NCBI GenBank assembly: GCA_947259725.1
Contig: CAMYNM010000005.1
Span: forward strand, 1 to 64,000
Source: CALZIK01 sp945787635
GTDB lineage: Bacteria; Acidobacteriota; Thermoanaerobaculia; Multivoradales; JAHEKO01
Length of the DNA stretch: 64,000 nucleotides
Direction of reading: 5' to 3'
In this document: in pieces, positions 1-7,575 of the stretch
Numbering within the stretch: the first letter of the stretch is position 1
Layout of the letters: each line of letters opens with the position of its first letter
Notes under the pieces: model-generated
Told to the model about the DNA's origin: nothing
Seen by the model: the letters and a program-made list of their open reading frames with translations, nothing else
Databases searched by the model: none
Made by a program: the position numbers and the translations under genes

Positions 1-100
1 CACGGCATCGGTGCGCCTCCTTTCCAGAAGCACACCCTTACCCAAGGTGTTACCCATGTCTCCGGGTCAAACTGTTACCTATGTCTCCGGGTTCTACACA
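1..100. mobile_element. Probable end of an insertion sequence (IS481-like), truncated by window edge
   Basis: Two direct copies of a 20-base unit, TGTTACC(C/T)ATGTCTCCGGGT, lie at 48-67 and 73-92 (period 25), followed by TTCTACACA ending at 100. Read on the minus strand the segment begins TGTGTAGAACCCGGAGACAT, and paired GGAGACATRGGTAAC motifs behind a TGT terminus resemble the ends of IS481-family elements as I remember them. No transposase can be recognised in the 47 bases upstream. The element would abut the intergenic repeat beginning at 103. The family assignment is from memory and tentative. Confidence 0.35.
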
Positions 101-102
101 CT

Positions 103-160
103 GAGGTCGACCGCTACATCGGTGAACGATGTCTGTAGCGGTCGAGCTCCGTCTCGACTG
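103..160. repeat. Dispersed hairpin repeat, inverted pair (copy 1)
   Basis: GAGGTCGACCGCTACA (103-118) is repeated in inverted orientation as TGTAGCGGTCGAGCTC (134-149), which runs on into CGTCTCGAC. The second arm is the same unit seen at 5228-5311, 5694-5720 and 54797-54862. The pair sits between the presumed IS end and the 3' end of the FeoA-like gene, so on the minus strand it could also act as a transcript-end hairpin, although there is no T tract. Confidence 0.6.
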
Positions 161-166
161 TCTCCG

Positions 167-607
167 CTAGCTCGCGCGCTCCACAAAAATACCGCCCGCG
201 ATGTCGGCCTCGAGAGCCAGCTGGGTCTCGCCGACCTGGACGACATAGGTCGGCGCGCGCTGGAGCAGGGTCACCTCCGACCCCGGCACCAGACCGAAGA
301 CGGCTAAAGAGCCCGGCCGCCTGGTTCCCGCGAGAGACACGACCCGGGCGCTTTCGCCGCCGGTGAGATCGGTCAGCGGCCGGCAGGTCTCGCACAGCGC
401 CTCTTCCGCCTCGGACCGGCGTCCGAACAGGCCCCGAAACCAGGACAAACCCGAGGGCCGCTCCGGGAACTCGTAGTCACAGCTCGGGCAGCGCACCAGG
501 CCACAGACGGTGCGCATCGGGCACCCGTGCTGGCACAAGGTGTCCATGGCTTCGAACTCGAAGCCGCAAAACGGGCAGACCTTGTGTCGCTCGCTTGCGT
601 CTCTCAT
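167..607 (-). CDS. FeoA-domain protein with Cys-rich N-terminus
   Basis: A protein of 146 residues. The C-terminal half (about 85-146) reads as a FeoA-type SH3-like domain (AVFGLVPGSEVTLLQRAPT, then GETQLALEADIA), the small cytoplasmic partner of the FeoB ferrous-iron transporter. The N-terminal half is unusual: nine cysteines at 11, 14, 25, 29, 35, 40, 43, 72 and 75, several in CxxC pairs (CPFC, CPSC, CETC), suggesting zinc-ribbon or iron-sulfur binding. The ATG at 605-607 follows the feoB stop by 8 bases, so the two are co-transcribed. Plain FeoA is about 75-85 residues, so this is a fusion. Iron or redox sensing by the Cys module is inference. Confidence 0.8.
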   Translation of the reverse strand: MRDASERHKVCPFCGFEFEAMDTLCQHGCPMRTVCGLVRCPSCDYEFPERPSGLSWFRGLFGRRSEAEEALCETCRPLTDLTGGESARVVSLAGTRRPGSLAVFGLVPGSEVTLLQRAPTYVVQVGETQLALEADIAGGIFVERAS

Positions 608-615
608 CGAGTTCT

Positions 616-2580
616 TCAAAACAACAGCCCCAGACGGTGCACCAGTCCCCCGACCAGGAACGCGAACGGAAAGATGAATCCGACCATCCCCCAGGCGACC
701 TTCTGGCCGTGCTCCTTGGCGATCATCAGGAAGTTGGCGAAGCAGGGCATGAACAGGGTGATCGTGAGCATCGCAACGAAGATCTGGTGCGGCGTCAGGA
801 GCGGAACCGGCGCGGTGACGGCGTCCAGAATGTAGACCGCCCCGAAGTCGCGGCGCATGAATCCGACCAGAAACGCGCTGGCCATCTCGGGCGGCAGCCC
901 CAACCAGCCGGTGACCACAGGCTCGGCCCAACGCGACAGCCGCTCCAGAGTTCCGGTTCGATCGAGGAGAAAGAGCACCGCGGTGCCGATCACGAACAGC
1001 GGGATCACTTCGCGCAAGTACCAGTTGATCCGGCTCACGGTCTTGACCGCTATGTTCGAAAGCCGTGGCCTGCGCATCGGCGGAATCTCGAGCACGAACT
1101 CGCCGCTCTCTCCGCCGAAGAGCCGTGAGCTGAGCCAGCCGACAAGAACCAGCACCCCGAGCATGATGGCAAGCCAGGCGACCGCCCCGGCCGGAGACAG
1201 GCTCGCCATCATCGCGAGCAGCACCCCGAGCTGGGCGGAGCACGGAATCGCCAGAGCCAGCAGCAGCGTCGTCACCACCCGCTCCTTGCGAGTCTCGAGA
1301 ATGCGAGTGGTCATCGTGGCCATGGTGTCGCAGCCGAGCCCCAGCACCATCGGAAGGACCGCCTTGCCGTTCAATCCCATGACGCGAAAGAGCCGGTTCA
1401 CCATGATCGCCAGCCGGGGCAGATAGCCCGAGTCCTCGAGCACGCTGAAGAGCAAGAAGAACGTCGTCACGATCGGCAGAATGATCGCGAAGGCATAGGC
1501 GAGCGCCATGGTCACCGCGCCGTAGGGACCCACCAGGAAGTCGTGAGCGAACCTGAAAACCGACTGGACCGCCGAGGGCTCGAAACCTTCGCCGAGCGCG
1601 TACTCGACCGACCGGACCTCCCGAATGAATTCGCCCAAAGGAATCTCATGAACGGGCGTCACCGGAATCGCGACCGCCAGTTGCACGGGCTCGATCGCGT
1701 GGCTGTGGGGAAACGGCAAGACCGCGTCAACTGCCCGAATTGCCAGCGGGCTCAACCGCTGCTCGAACAACCCGACCTCCAAGAGATCGACCAGGGTGCC
1801 GGCGCCCAGAAGACCGACGAACCAGAACACCGTCGCGAGCGCCGCCACCAGAAACAGCACGCCCTTGAGGGGGTGCATCGCCCAGAATCCCAGCCGCACG
1901 CCTATTGAAGCTCGTCGCGGCTGCGCGATGCTGTAGGTCTCCGTCATGAGTCCGCGGATCCGCGCCAGGAGCTCACGGTTGCGTTCGTAGTCGTCTTCCG
2001 CCCGAGCCGGCTCGCCGGCGGCGTAGCTCGGCACGGCCGCGGCTGAAAGAGCCTCGACCAGCTCTTGGGTACCCAACGCCCGAGTGGCGACAGCCCGCAC
2101 CACCGGCACACCCAGAGCCTCGCTCAGCCGATCGACATCGATCGACCCGCCACGAGCCTCGAGCTCGTCGTACATGTTGAGCACCAGCACCATCGGCGCC
2201 CCGAGCTCGGCGAGCTGCAAGGTCAGGAGCAGCGCCCGGCGAAGGTTCTTGGCATCGGCCACCTGCACTACGGTCGGTGTCGCCTCCGCCGCCAGCAGCT
2301 CGCGCGTGACCCGGGCCTCGTCGTTGCGCGGCGCGAGGTCGTTGACTCCCGGGGTGTCGATCACGCGATACGTCTTGCCGTCCAGAACGGTCTCGGCCTC
2401 GACCAACTCCACCGTGGTCCCCGGAAAGTTCGAGACCGTCACATAGCGGTCGGTGAGGTTACCGAACAGGACGCTCTTGCCGACGTTGGGGTTGCCGACC
2501 AGGACCACGGTTTTCCTGGGGTCCGACCGCCTCGCGGGTAGCGGGAACCGAACCACCTTCGCGGAGGTTCCGCTCGTCAT
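616..2580 (-). CDS. feoB: Ferrous iron transport protein B
   Basis: A protein of 654 residues. The N-terminal G domain has G1 GNPNVGKS (29-36), G3 DTPG (75-78) and G4 NMYD (135-138), and the SNFPGTTVE switch region is typical of FeoB. The C-terminal membrane part contains the Gate/FeoB core with GLGCDTMATMTTRILETRK and several hydrophobic helices. It imports Fe(II) across the inner membrane with GTPase-coupled gating. It is shorter than the enterobacterial protein but within the family range. The ATG at 2580 has an AAGG stretch upstream. It is followed by the FeoA-like gene and preceded by a polyferredoxin gene on the same strand, which suggests uptake of reduced iron under low oxygen. No Fur box was convincingly seen in 2581-2697. 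Confidence 0.95.
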   Translation of the reverse strand: MTSGTSAKVVRFPLPARRSDPRKTVVLVGNPNVGKSVLFGNLTDRYVTVSNFPGTTVELVEAETVLDGKTYRVIDTPGVNDLAPRNDEARVTRELLAAEATPTVVQVADAKNLRRALLLTLQLAELGAPMVLVLNMYDELEARGGSIDVDRLSEALGVPVVRAVATRALGTQELVEALSAAAVPSYAAGEPARAEDDYERNRELLARIRGLMTETYSIAQPRRASIGVRLGFWAMHPLKGVLFLVAALATVFWFVGLLGAGTLVDLLEVGLFEQRLSPLAIRAVDAVLPFPHSHAIEPVQLAVAIPVTPVHEIPLGEFIREVRSVEYALGEGFEPSAVQSVFRFAHDFLVGPYGAVTMALAYAFAIILPIVTTFFLLFSVLEDSGYLPRLAIMVNRLFRVMGLNGKAVLPMVLGLGCDTMATMTTRILETRKERVVTTLLLALAIPCSAQLGVLLAMMASLSPAGAVAWLAIMLGVLVLVGWLSSRLFGGESGEFVLEIPPMRRPRLSNIAVKTVSRINWYLREVIPLFVIGTAVLFLLDRTGTLERLSRWAEPVVTGWLGLPPEMASAFLVGFMRRDFGAVYILDAVTAPVPLLTPHQIFVAMLTITLFMPCFANFLMIAKEHGQKVAWGMVGFIFPFAFLVGGLVHRLGLLF

Positions 2581-2697
2581 CTCGGCTGCCTTCTAGGATG
2601 CATCTTCTCCAGCACGGCGTCGCACAGGCCTCGTTTCGCGCCGTCAGACTACGCGCTGCCGACCCGTTCGGCGACACCCCGAGGGGTAGGCGGTTCG

Positions 2698-3843
2698 CTA
2701 GCTGCCCGGGTGACCGTACTCCGGGCGATCGAGATTCTGAATCCGCTCGGAGTACTCGGCATCACTCAATCCGCTCTTCCACAGATCGGCGAGGCGCGCT
2801 CCCGAGTATCCGCCGAAGAAGAGAACCAGAATGACCAGGGCGTAGGCCGGCAGGCTCACGCGCCAGCGCCGCACCGCTCTTACGTCGAGAGCCTCGGTCA
2901 CCGGACACGTGGCAATGCAGTCGAGACAGCCGGTGCACTCCGCGCTCGAGACACGGGTGAGCTTCGACACCGGCAGCCGCGCCATGCAGACCTTGTCGCA
3001 CAGACCGCAGTCGATGCAGGCGTCCGCTTGGCGGCTAACCTTGAACGGCGATAGCAAGGCAACCAGTCCGAGAAGGCCGCCATAGGGGCAGAGGTAGCGG
3101 CACCAGGCGCCGTTGACGAGGATCGACAGCACGAAAAGGACCACCAGTACGGTGGCACCCACCGCGCCCAGGCGGACGAAGAACAGCCCCATCTTGACGT
3201 CGGCCACCCGGTTGTAGGGCGACTCGATGAACGCCCGCAAGGCCGCATCGCTCATGGTGGTCACGGCATAGACGAAGAAGAAGAGCAGCAAGTACTTCAG
3301 ACCTCTCAACGGTACGTCGAACCACTTCCAGGGCCGGAAGTTACGGCCGAAGAGCCGCCGACCGACCCGTGCGAGCGACTCGGACAGAAACCCGACCGGG
3401 CATAGCCAGGAACAGAACGACTTGCGGGCCACGAGCGCCACGCCGACGATGATCACGAAAAGCATCGTCGCCGCCGGATGGATCCGGTTGAGCGTTCCCT
3501 GGTAGATCCAATCGAGAAGCCCCATCATGCCACTGATCGGAAGAAAGCCCTCCACTCCCGGAGGCCGCGTCGGCAGGGGCAGCTCGCCCGCCGCCGCCGC
3601 GCGGGTGAAGCGCGCGAACTGGATGCCCAGAAGAGCGCACCCGAGCGCGAATCCAGCCTGGACCAGGAGCCGGACCCGGTAGGTGCGATCCCCCTTCCTG
3701 CCGACGGCAAGCTCGAGCCAGGGGGCAATCCCGTTGCGCGCACCACTCTCGCGCCGCCGCTCCGGCCGCCGCGAGCGCTTCGTTTCAGGCGCCGGCGCTG
3801 CCATAGATTGCGGACGCATTTGCGACTGAGCTTGATCCGACAT
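2698..3843 (-). CDS. NapH/NosR-like membrane polyferredoxin (4Fe-4S)
   Basis: A protein of 381 residues. Several transmembrane helices carry two CxxxCP motifs at helix ends (CSWLCPVGF and CRYLCPYGG), followed by two classical 4Fe-4S ferredoxin motifs (CIDCGLCDKVC and CTGCLDCIATCPV) and a final helix. This is the layout of the NapH/MauN/CcoG-related membrane ferredoxins, which pass electrons between the quinone pool and periplasmic or membrane partners. I chose the ATG at 3843 (protein MSDQAQSQ) with GGAG upstream; an in-frame GTG at 3921 adds 26 low-quality residues. It lies 117 bases upstream of feoB on the same strand. A role in keeping iron reduced for FeoB is suggested only by position. 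Confidence 0.85.
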   Translation of the reverse strand: MSDQAQSQMRPQSMAAPAPETKRSRRPERRRESGARNGIAPWLELAVGRKGDRTYRVRLLVQAGFALGCALLGIQFARFTRAAAAGELPLPTRPPGVEGFLPISGMMGLLDWIYQGTLNRIHPAATMLFVIIVGVALVARKSFCSWLCPVGFLSESLARVGRRLFGRNFRPWKWFDVPLRGLKYLLLFFFVYAVTTMSDAALRAFIESPYNRVADVKMGLFFVRLGAVGATVLVVLFVLSILVNGAWCRYLCPYGGLLGLVALLSPFKVSRQADACIDCGLCDKVCMARLPVSKLTRVSSAECTGCLDCIATCPVTEALDVRAVRRWRVSLPAYALVILVLFFGGYSGARLADLWKSGLSDAEYSERIQNLDRPEYGHPGS

Positions 3844-4009
3844 CGAGCGGTGGTCTCCGGCGCTCAACGTACCTGAACGGTCGAGGGCCGACGACACCCG
3901 CCCGGTGAGGCCGCGACCCACCCCGCTGGGGCAGGCTCTAGGTCGGCCGGTCGTTGCAACCGCCTGGAAACTCGATATCCTGTCAACTCACCTCAAAGGA
4001 GCCGACCCA

Positions 4010-4300
4010 TTGCTGGACCAAATCAAACACGCCGATTTCGAGAGTCTCAACGACAAGACCTTCGAGATCGACTTCGGTGAGGCGGGAACCCTCACGGCGA
4101 CGCTCGAGAAGACCTCGGGGTTCTCGCTCGAGCCCGAAGAGGGCAAGCGCGAGCCGTTCTCGATCTTCCTACGCTGCGCCGGGCCGCCCGCTCAGCAGAC
4201 CTACCCGGTTCGCCATGGCGAGCTCGGTACCCTCGAGCTCTTCCTGGTGCCGATCGAAGAAAACGACCACGGCGTGCTCTTCGAAGCAGTGTTTACGTAG
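4010..4300 (+). CDS. DUF6916-like protein, TTG start
   Basis: A small protein of 96 residues. I chose the TTG at 4010 because AAAGGA (3995-4000) sits ten bases upstream and because the resulting protein begins LLDQIKHADFESLND, matching the start of the short beta-rich family I know as DUF6916. The middle (FSIFLRCAGPP, then QTYPVRHGELG) and the ending LFLVPIEENDHGVLFEAVF also fit. Members of this family are often found near tail-collar proteins, as here (5918-7490), but the function is unknown. The reading frame is open upstream to 3905 without a better ribosome site. Confidence 0.7.
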   Translation: MLDQIKHADFESLNDKTFEIDFGEAGTLTATLEKTSGFSLEPEEGKREPFSIFLRCAGPPAQQTYPVRHGELGTLELFLVPIEENDHGVLFEAVFT

Positions 4301-4377
4301 GGAATCCATCAGCTCGACCGGACCCGTCAGGGCCGTCTTTCTCTCGGGGTACTGACATGGCTGGTAGGATCCTGGCG

Positions 4378-4635
4378 ATGTCCGTGAGCGACACCCATCC
4401 CGAAGCGGAAGCCGTACTGCTCCGTGGCTTCGCGGAGATGCCGCCCGCCCAAAAGCTCCAGCGGGTCATCGAGCTCAACCAGGCCGTGGAAGAGCTTGCC
4501 GCCGCTCGAATACGTAGCGAATACGGACCGGAGATCTCGAATCGGGAACTGGCTCTCAGGCTGGCGGCGCTGCGGCTCGATCGCAGCACGATGATCTCGG
4601 CCTTCGACTGGGATCCCGACATTCGCGGACTCTGA
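4378..4635 (+). CDS. Small partner protein of the downstream nucleotidyltransferase
   Basis: A protein of 85 residues, charged and predicted helical, with no signal peptide. It ends with a segment of the type LALRLAALRLDR...AFDWDP, a C-terminal pattern I have seen in small proteins encoded directly before nucleotidyltransferase-fold genes. The ATG at 4378 has AGGA eight bases upstream; an ATG at 4357 is also possible. Its stop lies 3 bases before the next start, so translation is probably coupled. The arrangement resembles a two-gene toxin-antitoxin-like module; that function is inference and the family name is not known to me. Confidence 0.7.
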   Translation: MSVSDTHPEAEAVLLRGFAEMPPAQKLQRVIELNQAVEELAAARIRSEYGPEISNRELALRLAALRLDRSTMISAFDWDPDIRGL

Positions 4636-4638
4636 GCC

Positions 4639-5214
4639 ATGGCAGCAGCGGACGCTCTCGGAGTCACGCTCCGCGTCATTCGGGTGCTCGAGCGGCTCAA
4701 GGTCGACTACCTCGTCGGCGGATCGCTCGCCAGCTCGCTGCACGGCATTCCACGCTCGACTCAAGACGCCGACCTCGTCGTCGATCTCGACGCCGACAAG
4801 GTGCCAGCGTTGGTCGAAGCGCTCCGCGACGACTTCTACATCGACCTCGAGCACGCCACCGACGCTGTCGAGAGCAGATCATCCTTCAACGTGATCCACC
4901 TCGAGACGATGTTCAAGGTGGACCTCTTCATAGCCAAGAGCGACCCGATCGCGCGAGTCGAGATGGAGCGGCGGCAAAGGTTCCAGCTGAGCGACGAATC
5001 CGTCATCGAAGTCGCCAGCGCCGAAGACACGGTCCTCCGGAAGTTGCTCTGGTTCGAGCTCGGCCAAGGCGTCTCGGAGCGTCAATGGCGGGATGCCCTC
5101 GGAGTGCTCAAGGTGCAGAAAGGCAAGCTCGATCTCGAGTACCTGACCGCCCACGCCGCAGAGCTCGGGATCGACGCCCATCTCCAGCGCGCGTTGAAAG
5201 AGGCGCGATCGTAG
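4639..5214 (+). CDS. Nucleotidyltransferase-fold protein (MNT/AbiEii-like)
   Basis: A protein of 191 residues. Near the N-terminus is the nucleotidyltransferase signature: VGGSLASSLHG, then RSTQDADLVVDLD, i.e. a GGS motif followed by a DxD-type acidic pair, with a further acidic site in FKVDLFI. The rest is helical and typical of stand-alone nucleotidyltransferase-like proteins annotated near abortive-infection or MNT-type modules. It could transfer nucleotides to a protein or RNA; the substrate cannot be deduced. It follows the 85-residue partner by 3 bases. Downstream lies a pair of inverted repeats and then the opposed GNAT remnant. Confidence 0.75.
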   Translation: MAAADALGVTLRVIRVLERLKVDYLVGGSLASSLHGIPRSTQDADLVVDLDADKVPALVEALRDDFYIDLEHATDAVESRSSFNVIHLETMFKVDLFIAKSDPIARVEMERRQRFQLSDESVIEVASAEDTVLRKLLWFELGQGVSERQWRDALGVLKVQKGKLDLEYLTAHAAELGIDAHLQRALKEARS

Positions 5215-5227
5215 GGGCAATAGACAA

Positions 5228-5311
5228 CGGTCGACACGGAGGTCGACCGCTACAATTCCCATAGGGACAACCGCAAGCGCCGCGGGTAGCGCTCGACCTC
5301 CGTGTCGACCG
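5228..5311. repeat. Dispersed hairpin repeat, facing inverted pair (copies 2 and 3)
   Basis: CGGTCGACACGGAGGTCGAC (5228-5247, continuing CGCTACA to 5254) is answered by the reverse complement GTAGCGCTCGACCTCCGTGT (5286-5305, continuing CGACCG to 5311). Twenty-five of 26 positions pair. Each arm is itself a small hairpin. The pair fills the space between the nucleotidyltransferase gene and the convergent GNAT remnant, so it may work as a bidirectional transcript end. Confidence 0.7.
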
Positions 5312-5316
5312 ACTCT

Positions 5317-5683
5317 CTACGGCCGCCACTCCATCAGCCGGTACACGCCCTGATCCTCGATCTCCTCGAAGCCCAAGCGCTTGTACAGCCGCATCGCCGG
5401 GTTGTTCTGCTCGACGTGGATCCGGACGAGCTTGCCCGCCTCGCGTGCTTCGTCGAGCACGCCCCGCATCAGCTCACTTCCGACGCCCTTGCCCCGCCAT
5501 TCGGGTAGCAGCGCGATGTCGATCAGCCGGTGTTCGTCCTCGCGGCGATCGATGTACAGCCTGCCGATCGGCTCGCCGTCCTTTTCGACGATCCATCTCG
5601 TCCGCCCGTGTCGAGGCGTAGATCCTGCGCAGAAGCGGCTCGTCGTCTTCCTCGATCGGGCGAAAGCGGACCCCGTCACTCAT
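5317..5683 (-). pseudogene. GNAT N-acetyltransferase, broken by an out-of-frame internal deletion
   Basis: The N-terminus (ATG at 5683, MSDGVRFRPIEEDDEPLL... to STRADEM near 5594) is in one frame. The remainder (WIVEKDGEPIGRLYIDR, then the acetyl-CoA loop LPEWRGKGVGSELM, and the ending NPAMRLYKRLGFEEIED...LMEWRP, stop at 5317) is in another. Intact relatives have about 34 residues between the STRxDE and the DGxPIGRLY segments; here they are adjacent, so about 100 bp are missing and the frame is lost. Without the deletion this would be a roughly 155-residue acyltransferase modifying a small molecule or protein amine. The loss could be genuine decay or an assembly error; a similar loss occurs in the RND gene at 33407-36452. 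Confidence 0.75.
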
Positions 5684-5693
5684 ACCTGCGAAT

Positions 5694-5720
5694 TGTAGCT
5701 GTCGAGCTCCGTCTCGACCG
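5694..5720. repeat. Dispersed hairpin repeat (copy 4)
   Basis: TGTAGCTGTCGAGCTCCGTC followed by TCGACCG, the same unit as at 134-158. It has a short internal inverted repeat around the TCGAG/CTCGA arms. It is located just upstream of the GNAT remnant start, in the intergenic space. The rest of 5721-5852 shows no gene, only an imperfect inverted repeat of GCCCAGGCTC with GAACCTGGGC. Confidence 0.55.
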
Positions 5721-5852
5721 AACCCGCCACGTCCGTAGCGGATCCACAACATCGAAACCCGAAAACCGGAGAGGGCCCAGGCTCAGATTGCAGCCTGCCA
5801 AACTTGTGGAATCGGGAGTCGAACCTGGGCTCCAAGCTAGTCCCGTTCTGAA

Positions 5853-5890
5853 GTCAAAGAAAACGGCCGGAGAGGTTGCCCTCCCCGGCC
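5853..5890 (-). terminator. Rho-independent terminator after the tail-collar genes
   Basis: On the minus strand GGCCGGGGAGG, a four-base loop and CCTCTCCGGCC form an 11-bp stem (5865-5890, one mismatch), followed by GTTTTCTTTG (5864 downward). It lies 27 bases past the stop of the last collar gene (5918), so it ends the transcript of the surface-protein operon. Confidence 0.85.
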
Positions 5891-5917
5891 AAGATGAATC
5901 GATCCCGGCCTTACGCG

Positions 5918-6445
5918 CTAGCCACGACTCGGGTACAACCCAACCAACGCGATGATGAAATTCATCGCAAGGTAGGGCTGCATGTTGTTGTGGGCTTGCG
6001 ATCCGCCGCTGCTAGACAGCGCCGCCATGTTCACCGGCGAACCGGTGTTGTTCTGATACTTGACGCTGGCTCCGAGGTACTTGTTGACCGGGGTGGAAGC
6101 GTTGGCACCTCCCCCGAGCGGTCCTCCTGAGCTGCCATCGGCCACGAATCCATGATTGTGCTGGGGCATCTGCGCCTCGGAAAGGGTGACCGTCTCCGCT
6201 CCCGTCTTCTCGCCAAGACGGCGCGACGTAAGCCCAGGCCCGCGACCGGGATGCATGGGCGCCCGGCCCTCCATGTTGGGCAGGGCCGTGGTGGTGCGGC
6301 CGTCGCCGCCGTAGGTGGTTCCGATCAACGAGAACAGCGCGGTGTTCTGGGAGACCGGCAAGAGCTGACCGTTGCAGAAGGCCCATCCGCGCGGAGCGAA
6401 GTTGCCCGCGAAGATGCGAATCTCAGCAATGAATGGTTCTGACAT
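5918..6445 (-). CDS. Tail-collar-domain (MdpB-like) protein, third of three
   Basis: A protein of 175 residues. The N-terminal collar domain carries the family signature EIRIFAGNFAPRGWAFC, NGQLLPVSQN and YGGDGRTT, followed by a Gly/Ser-rich middle and the conserved end AMNFIIALVGLYPSR. The ATG at 6445 is preceded by AGGAGGT. Proteins of this type (phage tail collar, also called microcystin-dependent protein) form trimeric fibre tips in phages, but tandem sets without phage genes are common in free-living bacteria, where their role is unclear. There is no signal peptide. It lies 14 bases after the second copy and is followed by the terminator. Confidence 0.88.
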   Translation of the reverse strand: MSEPFIAEIRIFAGNFAPRGWAFCNGQLLPVSQNTALFSLIGTTYGGDGRTTTALPNMEGRAPMHPGRGPGLTSRRLGEKTGAETVTLSEAQMPQHNHGFVADGSSGGPLGGGANASTPVNKYLGASVKYQNNTGSPVNMAALSSSGGSQAHNNMQPYLAMNFIIALVGLYPSRG

Positions 6446-6459
6446 CGACTGGGTACCTC

Positions 6460-6981
6460 CTATTGCCGGCTCGGATAGATGCCGAAAAGAGCGATGATGA
6501 AATGCACGCACAAAGCGGGCATCAGATTGGTGTGTGACCGGCTGCCACCTGTTTGCGAGACCGCCGCTGAATTCATGGTCTGAGTCGTCGCCAGTGAATT
6601 CGCGTAAATGTTCGTCGGTGCCGTGTCCGCCGAAACGTTGCCGCTCGGATTGCCCGCACTCGCCGCGGCGCCGGATGCGTGCGCGTTGTGGTTGTGGGAC
6701 GGAAGCTGGTTGGTTGTCACGGTAACCTCCTCACTGCCGCCTTTGGATCCCAACCTGCGCTCGCTCAAACCCGGACCGCTCCCGGCATGAACCGGAATAC
6801 GACCTCGCAGATCCGGTAGGCCAAAGGTGGTCCTGCCGTCGCCGCCGTAGATAGTACCCAGCAGAGAAAACAGGGCATCATTCTGTGAGACGGCCAAGAG
6901 CTGACCGTCACAGTACGCCCAGCCACGAGGCGCGAAGTTGCCCGCGAAGATGCGGATTTCTCCAACGAATGGTTCTGACAT
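6460..6981 (-). CDS. Tail-collar-domain (MdpB-like) protein, second of three
   Basis: A protein of 173 residues, clearly paralogous to both neighbours: MSEPFVGEIRIFAGNFAPRG, CDGQLLAVSQN, TIYGGDGRTTFGLPDLRGR and the C-terminal IIALFGIYPSR. The middle (about 95-145) is an Ala/Ser/Asn-rich variable segment, probably the distal recognition part, and is the least conserved region between the three copies. The ATG at 6981 has AGGAGGTCGC upstream. The spacing to the first copy is 11 bases. Its Cys in the RGWAYCDG segment is shared by all three copies. Confidence 0.88.
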   Translation of the reverse strand: MSEPFVGEIRIFAGNFAPRGWAYCDGQLLAVSQNDALFSLLGTIYGGDGRTTFGLPDLRGRIPVHAGSGPGLSERRLGSKGGSEEVTVTTNQLPSHNHNAHASGAAASAGNPSGNVSADTAPTNIYANSLATTQTMNSAAVSQTGGSRSHTNLMPALCVHFIIALFGIYPSRQ

Positions 6982-6992
6982 TTCGCGACCTC

Positions 6993-7490
6993 CTAGTTTC
7001 GGCTCGGAAATAACCCGCGGAGGGCTATGCAGAAATTAAGCGCCAGATAGGGCTGCATGTTCTCGTGGGCCTGTCCGCCGCCGGCGTTCGACACCGAGTT
7101 GGTTGCGAGCGTTGCGCTGGTGGAGGCCCCGTAGATGCTCTCGGCAGTCGTGGCGAGGATATTGCCGCCCGGCGTCGACTGGTTGGCCGTCTGCGAGGTC
7201 GCGACCTCGAAGTGTTCGTGCTGCGGCATTTCGTTGGCGCTCAGAGTGTGGGTTTCCTCGCCGCTCTTCTGGCCCTGATTGTGACCGTTGCCCACATGAA
7301 TCGGAGTACGACTCCGTAGATCCGGAAGAGCGAACGAGGTGCGTCCGTCCCCACCGTAGGTCGTACCCAAAAGCGAGTACAGCGACTGGTTTTGGTTGAT
7401 GGGCAGGATCTGACCGTCGCAAAACGCCCAACCTCGCGGTGCGAAGTTGAAGCCGACGATCCTGATCTCCGCTAGGAATGGCTCAGACAA
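6993..7490 (-). CDS. Tail-collar-domain (MdpB-like) protein, first of three, TTG start
   Basis: A protein of 165 residues. The start is TTG at 7488-7490 (protein begins as its paralogues do, SEPFLAEIRIVGFNFAPRG), with GGAG six bases upstream at 7497-7500. The collar core (YGGDGRTSFALPDLRSR) is followed by the HxH-like LSANEMPQHEHFE and the ending LNFCIALRGLFPSRN. It is the first gene after the giant secreted protein on the same strand and probably shares its transcript. The TTG start may lower its translation relative to the ATG-started copies. Confidence 0.88.
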   Translation of the reverse strand: MSEPFLAEIRIVGFNFAPRGWAFCDGQILPINQNQSLYSLLGTTYGGDGRTSFALPDLRSRTPIHVGNGHNQGQKSGEETHTLSANEMPQHEHFEVATSQTANQSTPGGNILATTAESIYGASTSATLATNSVSNAGGGQAHENMQPYLALNFCIALRGLFPSRN

Positions 7491-7575
7491 AAGAAGCTCC
7501 TTTCTCTTTTCGGTTGATGTATCAGCCTATTTCCCCAATATTCTTAGCGACTTGACCGTTCGGGTTCCCTTTGAC

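Noticed and set aside
5790..5840. GGTTCGACTCCCGATTCCACA on the minus strand, like the T-arm and 3' end of a tRNA or tmRNA
   Set aside because: The arms around the loop do not pair as a T stem, no acceptor partner, anticodon arm or tmRNA body is found upstream, and the neighbouring sequence is the tail-collar gene. At most a chance match or an old attachment remnant.
5918..7490. Prophage, because of three tail-collar genes
   Set aside because: No capsid, terminase, portal, baseplate, lysis or integrase genes anywhere near; base composition and flanking genes are ordinary.
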